A program made the translations under genes and the position numbers. Shown piece by piece: positions 7,962-15,904 of a stretch of DNA of 64,000 nucleotides; position 1 is the first letter of the stretch, and every line of letters begins with the position of its first letter. Origin of the DNA: Pseudomonas sp. R5-89-07 (GTDB lineage: Bacteria > Pseudomonadota > Gammaproteobacteria > Pseudomonadales > Pseudomonadaceae); contig NZ_CP027727.1 of assembly GCF_003851685.1 (NCBI RefSeq), forward strand, positions 2,604,001 through 2,668,000. Reading direction: 5' to 3'. Under the pieces are notes generated by a model. The model was given only the letters and a program-made list of their open reading frames with translations. It did no database searches and had not been told where the DNA came from.

Positions 7962-9305
7962 ATGAGTGACAGCTACCTTACTTTCGTCAATTCCCCCTGG
8001 GGGCGCCGTCTGGCCCAGGCCGTCGGCTTGCCGCAACCCTTGGCGCTGCAACGCCATCGCAGCGGTCAACCCGGTTTGGTCAACCCGGTCATTCTCGCTG
8101 GGGCAGGGCGCGTGGCGGAGCAAGTGCAACGCCTTTTCAGCGCCACTGAGACCGTGGTTGCCACCCCGGCAACCTCAAGGGCGCCGTCCACGGTGAAGGT
8201 GCAGGGCGCGGTGTTCGATGCCACGAGCGTGACCGACCTGCAGCACCTGGACGAGCTCTATACCTTCTTTCACTGCAACGCCAAGCGCCTGCGCCAACAC
8301 GCTCGCGTGGTAGTACTCGGCACCGCGCCGGAACACTGCCAGGACATCCCCCAGGCCGTCGCCCAGCGTGCGCTAGAAGGCCTGGTGCGCTCACTGGCCA
8401 AGGAGCTGCGCCGGGCGATCACCGTGCAATTGATCTACGTGGCGCCTGGAGCCGAAGGCGCGTTGGACAGCAGCCTGCGCTTCTTTCTGTCGCGTCGGTC
8501 GGCTTACGTGTCGGGGCAAGTGATACGCCTGCAAAAGCGCGTAGACAGCACTCCCGCGATCCTTTGGGACACGCCGCTCGCCGGCCGTCGCGCGCTGGTG
8601 ACCGGAGCCTCCCGTGGCATTGGCCTGGCCATCGCCCAGGTGTTGGCGCGCGACGGTGCCCACGTGGTGTGCATCGACGTGCCCCAGGCCCAGCAGGCAC
8701 TGCAAGAGGCCGCCGATAGCGTGAACGGCTCGGCGTTGCCCCTGGACATCACGGCGCCGGATGCCGCCGCGTTACTGCAGGCGCACGTCAGCCAGTACGG
8801 CGCCTTCGACGTGGTGGTACACAACGCCGGCATTACCCGCGACAAGACCATCGCCAAGATGACCGAAGCGGCTTGGCGCAGTGTGCTGGCGGTCAACCTT
8901 GAAGCGCCGTTGCAGCTCAGCCAGGCGTTGCTGGACCATCAGGGCCTGAACCCGGGCGGGCGCATTGTGTGCGTCTCGTCGATTTCCGGTATCGCCGGCA
9001 ACCTGGGGCAAAGCAACTACGCCACGTCCAAGGCCGGGGTGATCGGCCTGGTGCAGGGCCTGGCCCCACGTGCGGCGGCGCAGCAGGTGACGGTGAATGC
9101 CGTGGCGCCGGGGTTTATCGAGACGCAGATGACGGCGAAAGTCCCGCTGTTGATCCGCGAGGCCGGGCGGCGTATGAACTCCCTGTCCCAAGGCGGTCGA
9201 CCGGTCGACGTGGCCGAAACCATCGCCTGGCTGGCGCATCCGGCGTCCGGTGGGGTCAACGGTCAAGTGGTGCGGGTGTGCGGCCAAAGCCTGCTGGGGG
9301 CCTGA
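7962..9305 (+). CDS. FabG4-like 3-oxoacyl reductase (high-molecular-weight FabG)
   Basis: This 447-residue SDR enzyme has an extra N-terminal domain of about 200 residues before the catalytic SDR core, the layout of the long FabG4 type that prefers CoA esters and can use NAD. The core shows GASRGIGLAIAQ for the cofactor, NAGITRDKT, and the catalytic Ser with YATSKAG. It should interconvert (R)-3-hydroxyacyl-CoA and 3-oxoacyl-CoA. The ATG at 7962 is chosen over an in-frame one at 7872, because the earlier codons translate the REP element. It ends three bases before the MaoC gene, so the two are co-transcribed. Confidence 0.85.
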   Translation: MSDSYLTFVNSPWGRRLAQAVGLPQPLALQRHRSGQPGLVNPVILAGAGRVAEQVQRLFSATETVVATPATSRAPSTVKVQGAVFDATSVTDLQHLDELYTFFHCNAKRLRQHARVVVLGTAPEHCQDIPQAVAQRALEGLVRSLAKELRRAITVQLIYVAPGAEGALDSSLRFFLSRRSAYVSGQVIRLQKRVDSTPAILWDTPLAGRRALVTGASRGIGLAIAQVLARDGAHVVCIDVPQAQQALQEAADSVNGSALPLDITAPDAAALLQAHVSQYGAFDVVVHNAGITRDKTIAKMTEAAWRSVLAVNLEAPLQLSQALLDHQGLNPGGRIVCVSSISGIAGNLGQSNYATSKAGVIGLVQGLAPRAAAQQVTVNAVAPGFIETQMTAKVPLLIREAGRRMNSLSQGGRPVDVAETIAWLAHPASGGVNGQVVRVCGQSLLGA

Positions 9306-9308
9306 ACC

Positions 9309-10217
9309 ATGGACTATGTGACGCAGATCATCGACCCGCCGCCCTCGCGCGCCCAACTGTTGCTCGACGGTGTGCGTGGCTTGCGCAAACCCAAGCCTGA
9401 CACCGCGCCGTTATTGCCCAGGGAGCGCCTGGTACGCCCGGCAGTGGAGCTCTCGGGCGGCGCTATCACCGCCTATGGCCGTGCCTGTGGCTTTCGTCCG
9501 GAGCAGGGCGTGCCGCTGTCCTATCCTCATGTGCTGGCGTTCCCGTTGCACTTGATGCTGCTGACCCACCCCAGCTTCCCGTACCCGGCCAGCGGCATGG
9601 TGCATTTGGCCAATCGTATTCGCCAGCACCAACGCTTGCACGAAGGCCAGGCGCTGCGTCTGGAAGTGTTCTGCGAGCGCTGGGTCGCCCATCCCAAGGG
9701 GCAGGCGTTGAGCATCGCGACCCGTGCCTACGGCGCCGAGGCCCTGGTGTGGGAAAGCGACAGCCTGTACCTGCGCCGCGATGTGAAAAATCCCGTCGGC
9801 GAGCAGTGGGTGAATGCATTGCCCTTACAGGAAGACGGCTTGCTACGCACCCAGCGCTGGGTGTTGCCCGCCGATCTGGGGCGCCGGTTTGCCAAGGTCT
9901 CGGGGGACTTCAATCCGATCCATACCTCGCTGGTGGGCGCGAAGCTCTTCGGCTTTCGCCGCGCCATTGCCCACGGCATGTGGACCCTGGGCCGTGCGCT
10001 CGCCGCTCAGCAGCCGCCGGGCGGCCTGGACCGCGCCGAGGCCCATTGCGACTTCAAATTGCCGATTTTTCTGCCCGGCCAGGTGGCCCTGTGGAGCCGC
10101 CCTGTGACGGGCCCGCTACGTGAGTTCGAAGTGCGCAATGCCGCTGGCGACAAACCGCATATGCGTGGATTGCTGCTATGGGATCAAACGCCTGGAATGA
10201 GCGCCCTCTATGAGTGA
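9309..10217 (+). CDS. MaoC-family (R)-specific enoyl-CoA hydratase
   Basis: This 302-residue double hot-dog protein carries the hydratase-2 motif in its second half: GDFNPIHTSLVGAKLFGF followed by AIAHGMWTLGRAL, with the catalytic Asp and His of MaoC-type (R)-hydratases. It adds water to trans-2-enoyl-CoA to give (R)-3-hydroxyacyl-CoA. The gene overlaps the thiolase gene by 8 bases and follows the FabG-like gene by 3, so the three form one unit and suit each other: R-hydratase, R-specific reductase/dehydrogenase, thiolase. A role in feeding 3-hydroxyacyl units to other pathways is also possible. Confidence 0.87.
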   Translation: MDYVTQIIDPPPSRAQLLLDGVRGLRKPKPDTAPLLPRERLVRPAVELSGGAITAYGRACGFRPEQGVPLSYPHVLAFPLHLMLLTHPSFPYPASGMVHLANRIRQHQRLHEGQALRLEVFCERWVAHPKGQALSIATRAYGAEALVWESDSLYLRRDVKNPVGEQWVNALPLQEDGLLRTQRWVLPADLGRRFAKVSGDFNPIHTSLVGAKLFGFRRAIAHGMWTLGRALAAQQPPGGLDRAEAHCDFKLPIFLPGQVALWSRPVTGPLREFEVRNAAGDKPHMRGLLLWDQTPGMSALYE

Positions 10218-11508
10218 ATACAACTTCAATCCGCCGCCGACTCGACGCGTGGCGATCATCGGCGGCAACCGTCTGCCGTTTGCGCGATCCAACACCGCCT
10301 ATGCGCACGACAGCAATCAGGACTTACTGGTGGCCGCACTCCAAGGGCTGGTGGATCGCTACAACCTGCACGGTCAGTGCCTGGGTGAATTCGTCGCCGG
10401 CGCGGTGATCAAGCATTCGCGCGATTTCAACCTGGCCCGTGAATCACTGCTGTCGACCACATTGTCCGCGCAGACGCCGGCCTACGATGTGCAGCAAGCT
10501 TGCGGCACGGGCCTGGAAGCGGCGTTGCTGGTGGCCAATAAAATCGCCCTCGGCCAGATCGAGGTAGGCATCGCGGGTGGCGCGGACACCACTTCCGACG
10601 CGCCGATTGGCATCAATGAATCGTTGCGTCACACCTTGCTCGCGGCCAATCGGGCCAAGGGCATGGGCGACAAGCTGAAAAGCTTGCTGAAGGTGCGCCC
10701 GTCGATGTTCTTCAAGCCGCTGCTGCCGCGCAACGGCGAACCCCGCACCGGCCTGTCGATGGGCGAGCACTGTGAAGAAATGGCCAAGCGCTGGCACATC
10801 AAGCGCCTGGCCCAGGATGAGCTGACCCTGTGCAGTCATCAACGCCTCGACGCGGCTTACCAGCGCGGCTTCTTCGACGACCTGATCAGCCCCCATCGCG
10901 GCCTGGCCCGTGATAACAACCTGCGCAGCGATATCAGCCTGGAAAAACTCGCCAGCCTGGCGCCGGCGTTCGACCGCCAGAACGGCACGCTCACCGCCGG
11001 CAACTCAACGCCCCTGACCGACGGCGCCTCGGTGGTGCTGCTGGCCAGCGAAGCCTGGGCCGCCGCCAGTGGCTGGCCAGTGCTGGCCTACCTGCGCACC
11101 GGCGAAACGGCGGCGGTGAATTTTGTCGACGGCACCGAAGGCCTGTTGATGGCGCCGGCCTACGCCGTACCGCGCATGCTCAAGCGCGAAGGCCTGGGCC
11201 TGGCCGACTTTGATTTCTTCGAGATCCACGAAGCCTTCGCCGCCCAGGTGCTGTGCACACTCAAGGCCTGGGAAGACCCGGACTACTGCCGCGAGCGGCT
11301 TGGCCTGGACGCACCGTTGGGCGCCATCGACCGCACGAAAATGAACGTCAACGGCGGCTCGCTCGGCTGCGGTCATCCGTTTGCCGCCACGGGCGGCCGG
11401 CAACTGGCGGCATTGGCCAAGGCGATCCATGAGCGTGGCGGCGGTCGCGGCTTGATCTCCATCTGTGCGGCGGGCGGGCTGGGTATTACCGCCATCGTCG
11501 AAAAGTAG
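10210..11508 (+). CDS. acetyl-CoA C-acyltransferase (thiolase, FadI-like)
   Basis: This 432-residue thiolase cleaves 3-oxoacyl-CoA with CoA to give acetyl-CoA and a shortened acyl-CoA. The active-site cysteine is in VQQACGTGLEAAL near residue 98, the histidine motif is FEIHEAFAAQ, and the second cysteine is in GGSLGCGHPFAATGGRQ near the C-terminus. Length agrees with FadI-like thiolases (about 430). It overlaps the MaoC gene by 8 bases and is followed by the acyl-CoA ligase gene after 31 bases. Confidence 0.9.
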   Translation: MSEYNFNPPPTRRVAIIGGNRLPFARSNTAYAHDSNQDLLVAALQGLVDRYNLHGQCLGEFVAGAVIKHSRDFNLARESLLSTTLSAQTPAYDVQQACGTGLEAALLVANKIALGQIEVGIAGGADTTSDAPIGINESLRHTLLAANRAKGMGDKLKSLLKVRPSMFFKPLLPRNGEPRTGLSMGEHCEEMAKRWHIKRLAQDELTLCSHQRLDAAYQRGFFDDLISPHRGLARDNNLRSDISLEKLASLAPAFDRQNGTLTAGNSTPLTDGASVVLLASEAWAAASGWPVLAYLRTGETAAVNFVDGTEGLLMAPAYAVPRMLKREGLGLADFDFFEIHEAFAAQVLCTLKAWEDPDYCRERLGLDAPLGAIDRTKMNVNGGSLGCGHPFAATGGRQLAALAKAIHERGGGRGLISICAAGGLGITAIVEK

Positions 11509-11539
11509 CCCAAACCACAACAACAATAAGGACACTGCC

Positions 11540-13243
11540 ATGAACGCCATCAGCCTGGAACACAGCGAACGCATCTGGTTGAACGCCTACCTGCCCGGCG
11601 TGCCGGCGGACATCGATGCCGCTATCGAAGATTACCCTTCGTTGCGCGAAGTGTTCCTGGAGCACCTGGAGAAATTTCGCGAGCGGGTGGCGTATGTCAG
11701 CATCGGCACATCCATGACCTACGCAGACTGGCAGGTTCAGGGCAACGCCTTTGCCGCCTGGCTGCAGGGCCAGGGCGTGAAGAAGGGCGACCGCGTCGCG
11801 CTGATGATGCCTAATTGCTTGCAGTACCCCATCTGCCTGTTGGGCACGATCCTGGCCGGCGCGGTGGTGGTCAATGTCAACCCGCTGTACACCGCCCATG
11901 AACTCAAGCACCTGCTCAAGGACAGCGGCGCCGAGACCGTGGTGATCTTCGAAAACTTCGCCCACACCTTGGAAAAAGTCATCGTTGGCAGCAGCGTCAA
12001 GCGCGTGGTGGTGGCGGCCATCGGCGACTTGCTCGGCACCTTCAAGGGCGCGGCGATGAACTTCATCCTGCGCAGCGTGCAGAAGCAGGTGCCGGCCTTC
12101 AGGCTGCCCGGCGCGGTACGCTTCAACCAGGTGCTCAGGCAGGGGCGGGCGCTCACTTATCTGCCGGTCAGCCTGAACCGCGATGAACTGGCCTTCCTGC
12201 AATACACCGGCGGTACCACCGGCGATGCCAAGGGCGTGATGCTCAGCCATCGCAATATCATTGCCAACCTGTTGCAAGCCAAGGCCTGGGTCGGTGACCA
12301 ACTGGACCAGGACCAGCAGGAGACCAACGTCACCTTGCTGCCGCTGTACCACATCTTTTCCCTCACGGTGAACTGCCTGATGTTCATGTGCCTGGGCGGA
12401 CGCAATATCCTGATCGCCAACCCACGGGACGTGAAGCGGGTGCAGATGATCCTGCGCAAGGAGCGCTTCAACGGCATTGCCGGGGTCAACACGCTGTTCA
12501 ACGGTTTGCTGGAGAACAAGGAATTCTGCGCGCGGGACTTTTCCGACCTGCGCATGGTGATCGCCGGCGGCATGGCCACGCACACGGCGGTGGCCAAGCG
12601 CTGGAAGGAAGTCACCGGGTTGCCGATCATCGAGGGTTACGGGCTGACCGAGTGTTCACCGGTGGTGAGCATCAGCCCCATCGACATCAGCCGGATGCGC
12701 GAGATGGAATTCACCGGCAGCATCGGCGTGCCGTTGCCGTCGACCTGGGTGCGCTTCGTGCGTGAAGACGGCGAAATGGCCGAGGTCGGCGAGCAGGGCG
12801 AGCTGCAAGTGCGCGGTCCGCAAGTGATGCAGGGCTACTGGAAACGCCCCAGGGAAACCGCCGAAGTGCTGGACGCCGAGGGCTGGCTGTCGACCGGTGA
12901 TATCGGGGTGATGGATGAGCGTGGGTATATCCGGCTGGTGGACCGCAAGAAGGACATGATCCTGGTCTCGGGCTTCAACGTGTACCCGAATGAAATCGAG
13001 GATGTGGTGGCGATGCATCCCGGTGTGGCGGAAGTGGCGGCGATTGGCGTGGAAGATGGCGTGACCGGCGAGAGGGTCAAGATCATCGTGGTGCGCAAGG
13101 ACCCGAGCCTGACCCAGGCGCAGATTCTCGCCCATTGCCGGGAGTATCTGACCGGCTACAAGGTGCCGCGATACGTGGAGTTCCGCACCACTGAGTTGCC
13201 CAAAACCACGGTAGGCAAAGTGCTGCGCCGCGCCTTGCGCTAA
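11540..13243 (+). CDS. long-chain fatty acid-CoA ligase (AMP-binding)
   Basis: This 567-residue ligase activates fatty acids, here probably those made by alkane oxidation, to acyl-CoA with ATP. The P-loop motif is QYTGGTTGDAKGVMLSH, the A5 motif GYGLTECSPVVS, the A7 motif STGDIG and the A10 region PKTTVGKVLRR. It resembles FadD by length and motifs. The ATG at 11540 is chosen because AAGGA lies just before it; a longer in-frame reading would overlap the thiolase gene. The leader has an AACAACAATAAG run over the ribosome site, a candidate Hfq/Crc target. It closes the alkane and beta-oxidation group and is followed by a REPIN. Confidence 0.92.
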   Translation: MNAISLEHSERIWLNAYLPGVPADIDAAIEDYPSLREVFLEHLEKFRERVAYVSIGTSMTYADWQVQGNAFAAWLQGQGVKKGDRVALMMPNCLQYPICLLGTILAGAVVVNVNPLYTAHELKHLLKDSGAETVVIFENFAHTLEKVIVGSSVKRVVVAAIGDLLGTFKGAAMNFILRSVQKQVPAFRLPGAVRFNQVLRQGRALTYLPVSLNRDELAFLQYTGGTTGDAKGVMLSHRNIIANLLQAKAWVGDQLDQDQQETNVTLLPLYHIFSLTVNCLMFMCLGGRNILIANPRDVKRVQMILRKERFNGIAGVNTLFNGLLENKEFCARDFSDLRMVIAGGMATHTAVAKRWKEVTGLPIIEGYGLTECSPVVSISPIDISRMREMEFTGSIGVPLPSTWVRFVREDGEMAEVGEQGELQVRGPQVMQGYWKRPRETAEVLDAEGWLSTGDIGVMDERGYIRLVDRKKDMILVSGFNVYPNEIEDVVAMHPGVAEVAAIGVEDGVTGERVKIIVVRKDPSLTQAQILAHCREYLTGYKVPRYVEFRTTELPKTTVGKVLRRALR

Positions 13244-13266
13244 CGTGAGGCCACTGGTGATCCAAG

Positions 13267-13356
13267 TGTGGGAGGGGGCTTGCCCCCGATAGCGGTGTGT
13301 CATTCACTGCATGTGCTGACTGACACACCGCCATCGGGGGCAAGCCCCCTCCCACA
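13267..13356. repeat. REPIN between convergent genes
   Basis: A complete pair of inverted REP hairpins (TGTGGGAGGGGGCTTGCCCC ... CCCCTCCCACA) fills the space between the ligase stop and the stop of the oppositely oriented oxidoreductase. It may act as a two-way transcription barrier here. Confidence 0.92.
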
Positions 13357-13357
13357 T

Positions 13358-14473
13358 TTAGACTGAGTTCACATTGACCCAGCGATCTTGCTGAGCGGCG
13401 TGGCGAATCGCCGTCGCCAGCCGCTCTACCGCCCACGCCGCCTCGAAATCAGTGCCATGCGCACCTTGCCCCGCCAGCGCCATGATCAATTCCTGAACCT
13501 CCAGCGTCTTCAACTCGTTGTACCCCAACTGATGGCCCGCCGCCGGGCTGAACGCGGCGTAACCGGGCAGGGCAGGGCCGGCGAGCAGGCGCTGGAAGCC
13601 GTCCTGGCCGACGCGGCACAGGCGCAGTTCGTTCAAGCGCTCCTGATCGAACGCCAGGGTGCCCAGGGTGCCGCTGATTTCAAAACTCAGGTGGTTCTTG
13701 TAGCCATGCTTGAGCCAACTGCTGCTCACCGTGCCGCGCGCGCCATTGGCAAAACGCAACAGGGCGTGGACCTGATCATCCACGGCGATGGCCTTCAGTT
13801 CTTGGCTGCTTTTCAGGGCCGGCCGTTGCGCGTGGACGGTCTGGGTGTCGGCACACACGCTCACCACGTCGCCCATCAGGTAATGGGCCATCGACAGCAA
13901 ATGGCTGCCCAGGTCGGCCAGCGCGCCGCCAGCGTGTTCCACCTCGCAACGCCACGACCAGGGCGAGGCCGGATCGGCCATGAAGTCTTCGCTGAACTCG
14001 CCCTGGAAACTGATGATCTGGCCAAGCTCGCCACTGGCAATCATCTGCCGCGCCAGCACGATCATCGGGTTGTGCTGGTAGTTGTAGCCCACGCGTGTGA
14101 CTACCCCGGCTGCACTGGCGGCGCGACGCATGGCATCGGCCTGTTCCAGGCTGACGGCCAGCGGCTTCTCGCAATACACCGCCTTGCCGGCCGCAATCGC
14201 CGCCATGGCCATGGGGTAGTGCAGGTGGTTGGGGGTGGTGATGGCCACGACATCGACCGTGGGATCCTCGATCAATGCCTGCCAGTCGGCATGGGCCTGG
14301 GCAAACCCCCAGGCGCTGGCACAACGTTGCGCGCGCTCGGTGTCCGCATCGGCCAGCGCCGCCAGCTTGAGCGTGACAGGCAGTTCGAACACCGCCCTGG
14401 CATTGTTGAACGCCAGCGCGTGGGCGCGCCCCATGAAGCCTGTGCCGATCAAGCCGATTCCGAGTTCACGCAT
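13358..14473 (-). CDS. Gfo/Idh/MocA-family oxidoreductase, probably inositol-linked
   Basis: This 371-residue NAD(P)-dependent sugar or polyol dehydrogenase has an N-terminal Rossmann motif GLIGTGFMGRAHA, then ALADAD, TTPNHLHYPMA, and the family's EKPLAVS with the catalytic-site lysine, followed by the C-terminal beta-sheet domain with GGALADLGSHLL. The ATG at 14473 is preceded by AAAGGA; a start 20 codons earlier would include the operator. Two operator-like sites 29 bases apart lie upstream and match those between the iol regulator and iolC at 59.9 kb. This makes an inositol or inosose dehydrogenase the best guess, an inference from the operator, not from the protein alone. Confidence 0.85.
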   Translation of the reverse strand: MRELGIGLIGTGFMGRAHALAFNNARAVFELPVTLKLAALADADTERAQRCASAWGFAQAHADWQALIEDPTVDVVAITTPNHLHYPMAMAAIAAGKAVYCEKPLAVSLEQADAMRRAASAAGVVTRVGYNYQHNPMIVLARQMIASGELGQIISFQGEFSEDFMADPASPWSWRCEVEHAGGALADLGSHLLSMAHYLMGDVVSVCADTQTVHAQRPALKSSQELKAIAVDDQVHALLRFANGARGTVSSSWLKHGYKNHLSFEISGTLGTLAFDQERLNELRLCRVGQDGFQRLLAGPALPGYAAFSPAAGHQLGYNELKTLEVQELIMALAGQGAHGTDFEAAWAVERLATAIRHAAQQDRWVNVNSV

Positions 14474-14515
14474 CGCCGTGGTCCTTTGGATTATTGTTTT
14501 CAGGAGGCGTATTAA

Positions 14516-14560
14516 TGGAATAAATATTCGCAAAATTCAATAGATAGAATAAAAATTCAC
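14516..14560. promoter_or_regulatory. paired IolR/RpiR-type operator upstream of the oxidoreductase
   Basis: Two related sites, TGGAATAAATATTCGC (14516-14531) and TAGAATAAAAATTCAC (14545-14560), begin exactly 29 bases apart. They fit GGAA-N6-TTCC, the form known for RpiR-type inositol repressors. The 14474-14833 gap holds these sites and the repeat at 14578, and the leader of the YCF48-like gene. Nothing else is recognised in it. Confidence 0.6.
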
Positions 14561-14577
14561 CCTGCGTGCGACGACCC

Positions 14578-14629
14578 GATCGTTCCCACGCTCCGCGTGG
14601 TAATGCCGTCAGGGACGCTCCGCGTCACC
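14578..14629. repeat. second extragenic repeat type (CGTTCCCACGCTCCGCGTGG family)
   Basis: Two small hairpins in a row, CCACGC-TCC-GCGTGG (14586-14600) and GACGC-TCC-GCGTC (14614-14626), form a unit unlike the GTGGGAGG REPs elsewhere in the window. Similar units are common between genes of fluorescent pseudomonads. Confidence 0.6.
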
Positions 14630-14833
14630 TACCACCATCATTTCAGCTGATGCAGCTATATTCAGCCTGTGGCCAAACGCCGCCAGTTAACAAAAGATAA
14701 CGTAGCGCTGATTGTCAGACGATTCCAAAGCCCGATAGGATGGCCCGTGCTTGCCTCAGGCGCTCTAGATTGCAGGTTTCAGAGCCCCGCGCAAAGCACC
14801 GCGACCTAACAATAATAAATGGGAGAAAGGTCT

Positions 14834-15889
14834 ATGAGTGAGCCTGTCATGGGTTGGGTTGTTTGCCGCCCACGCGCCGCACGCACGCTTGCGTTGCTGG
14901 CCACAGCGCTCTCGCTGCTTGGAGGCGTCGCGTTACCCGGCGTCGCCCAGGCCGCCAGCGATACCCCCGCCGCGGCGGTGTTTGCAATCCAATCCCCCAA
15001 GGCCGCCAGAGGCCTGATGATCGACGTGGTCCACGCCGGCCAGCGCCTGGTGGCGGTGGGTGATCGCGGTCACATCCTCTATTCCGATGACCAGGGCAGC
15101 ACCTGGACCCAAGCCAAAGTGCCCACCCGGCAACTGCTCACGGCGGTGTTTTTCGTCGATGCCAAGCACGGTTGGGCAGTCGGCCATGATGCGCAGATCC
15201 TGGCCAGCAGCGACGGTGGCGCCAACTGGACCCAGCAGTACCAGGACCTCAAGCGCGAAGCGCCCTTGCTCGACCTGTGGTTCAACGACGCCAATCACGG
15301 TCTGGCCGTGGGCGCCTACGGTGCGCTGATCGAGACCAACGACGGCGGCAAGACCTGGGAAGACGTCAGCGAGCGCCTCGACAACGAAGACCAGTTCCAC
15401 CTCAACGCCATCGCCTCCGTCAAGGACGCCGGCCTGTTTATCGTCGGCGAGCAGGGCAGCATGTTCCGCTCCAGCGATGACGGCCAGACCTGGGAAAAAC
15501 TCGAAGGTCCCTACGAGGGCTCGTTGTTTGGCGTGATTGGCACCGCTCAGCCGAACACCCTGTTGGCCTACGGCCTGCGCGGCAACCTTTACCGCTCCAC
15601 CGATTTTGGCAGCACCTGGGAGCAGGTGCAGTTGAATGCGGCCCGTGGCGCCCTCGAATTCGGCCTGTCGGGCGCGACCCTGCTGGAGGACGGTTCCATC
15701 GTCGTGGTGGGCAATGGCGGCAGCGTGGTGGTCAGCCATGACGACGGCCAGAGCTTCAGCGTATTCAACCGCCCGGACCGTATTTCGCTGTCGGCGGTGA
15801 CGGCGGCAGGCAATGGAAATCTGATTCTGGCCGGACAGGGTGGTGTTCGCGTCGCCATGCCCACTGGCGCAGAACCGATAAAACAATAA
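14834..15889 (+). CDS. YCF48/Hcf136-like beta-propeller protein, exported
   Basis: This 351-residue protein has a long signal region (hydrophobic segment near residues 20-40, cut near AQAA) and then repeated BNR-type blades such as SDDQGSTW, SSDGGANW, TNDGGKTW, SSDDGQTW and STDFGSTW. It resembles the YCF48/Hcf136 propellers, which help assemble membrane complexes in photosynthetic organisms. In non-photosynthetic bacteria the family commonly sits beside an RND exporter, as here (15 bases to the next gene). The ATG at 14834 follows GGGAGAAAGG; the ATG at 14819 overlaps that site and is rejected. It may help assemble or serve the exporter, but this is inference. Confidence 0.8.
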   Translation: MSEPVMGWVVCRPRAARTLALLATALSLLGGVALPGVAQAASDTPAAAVFAIQSPKAARGLMIDVVHAGQRLVAVGDRGHILYSDDQGSTWTQAKVPTRQLLTAVFFVDAKHGWAVGHDAQILASSDGGANWTQQYQDLKREAPLLDLWFNDANHGLAVGAYGALIETNDGGKTWEDVSERLDNEDQFHLNAIASVKDAGLFIVGEQGSMFRSSDDGQTWEKLEGPYEGSLFGVIGTAQPNTLLAYGLRGNLYRSTDFGSTWEQVQLNAARGALEFGLSGATLLEDGSIVVVGNGGSVVVSHDDGQSFSVFNRPDRISLSAVTAAGNGNLILAGQGGVRVAMPTGAEPIKQ

Positions 15890-15904
15890 GAAGGCGGGGC
15901 AAGC

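Noticed and set aside
13388..14515. A 375-codon open frame on the plus strand opposite the Gfo/Idh/MocA gene.
   Set aside because: Its translation has no recognisable domain, and the minus-strand frame has a clear Rossmann motif and ribosome site.
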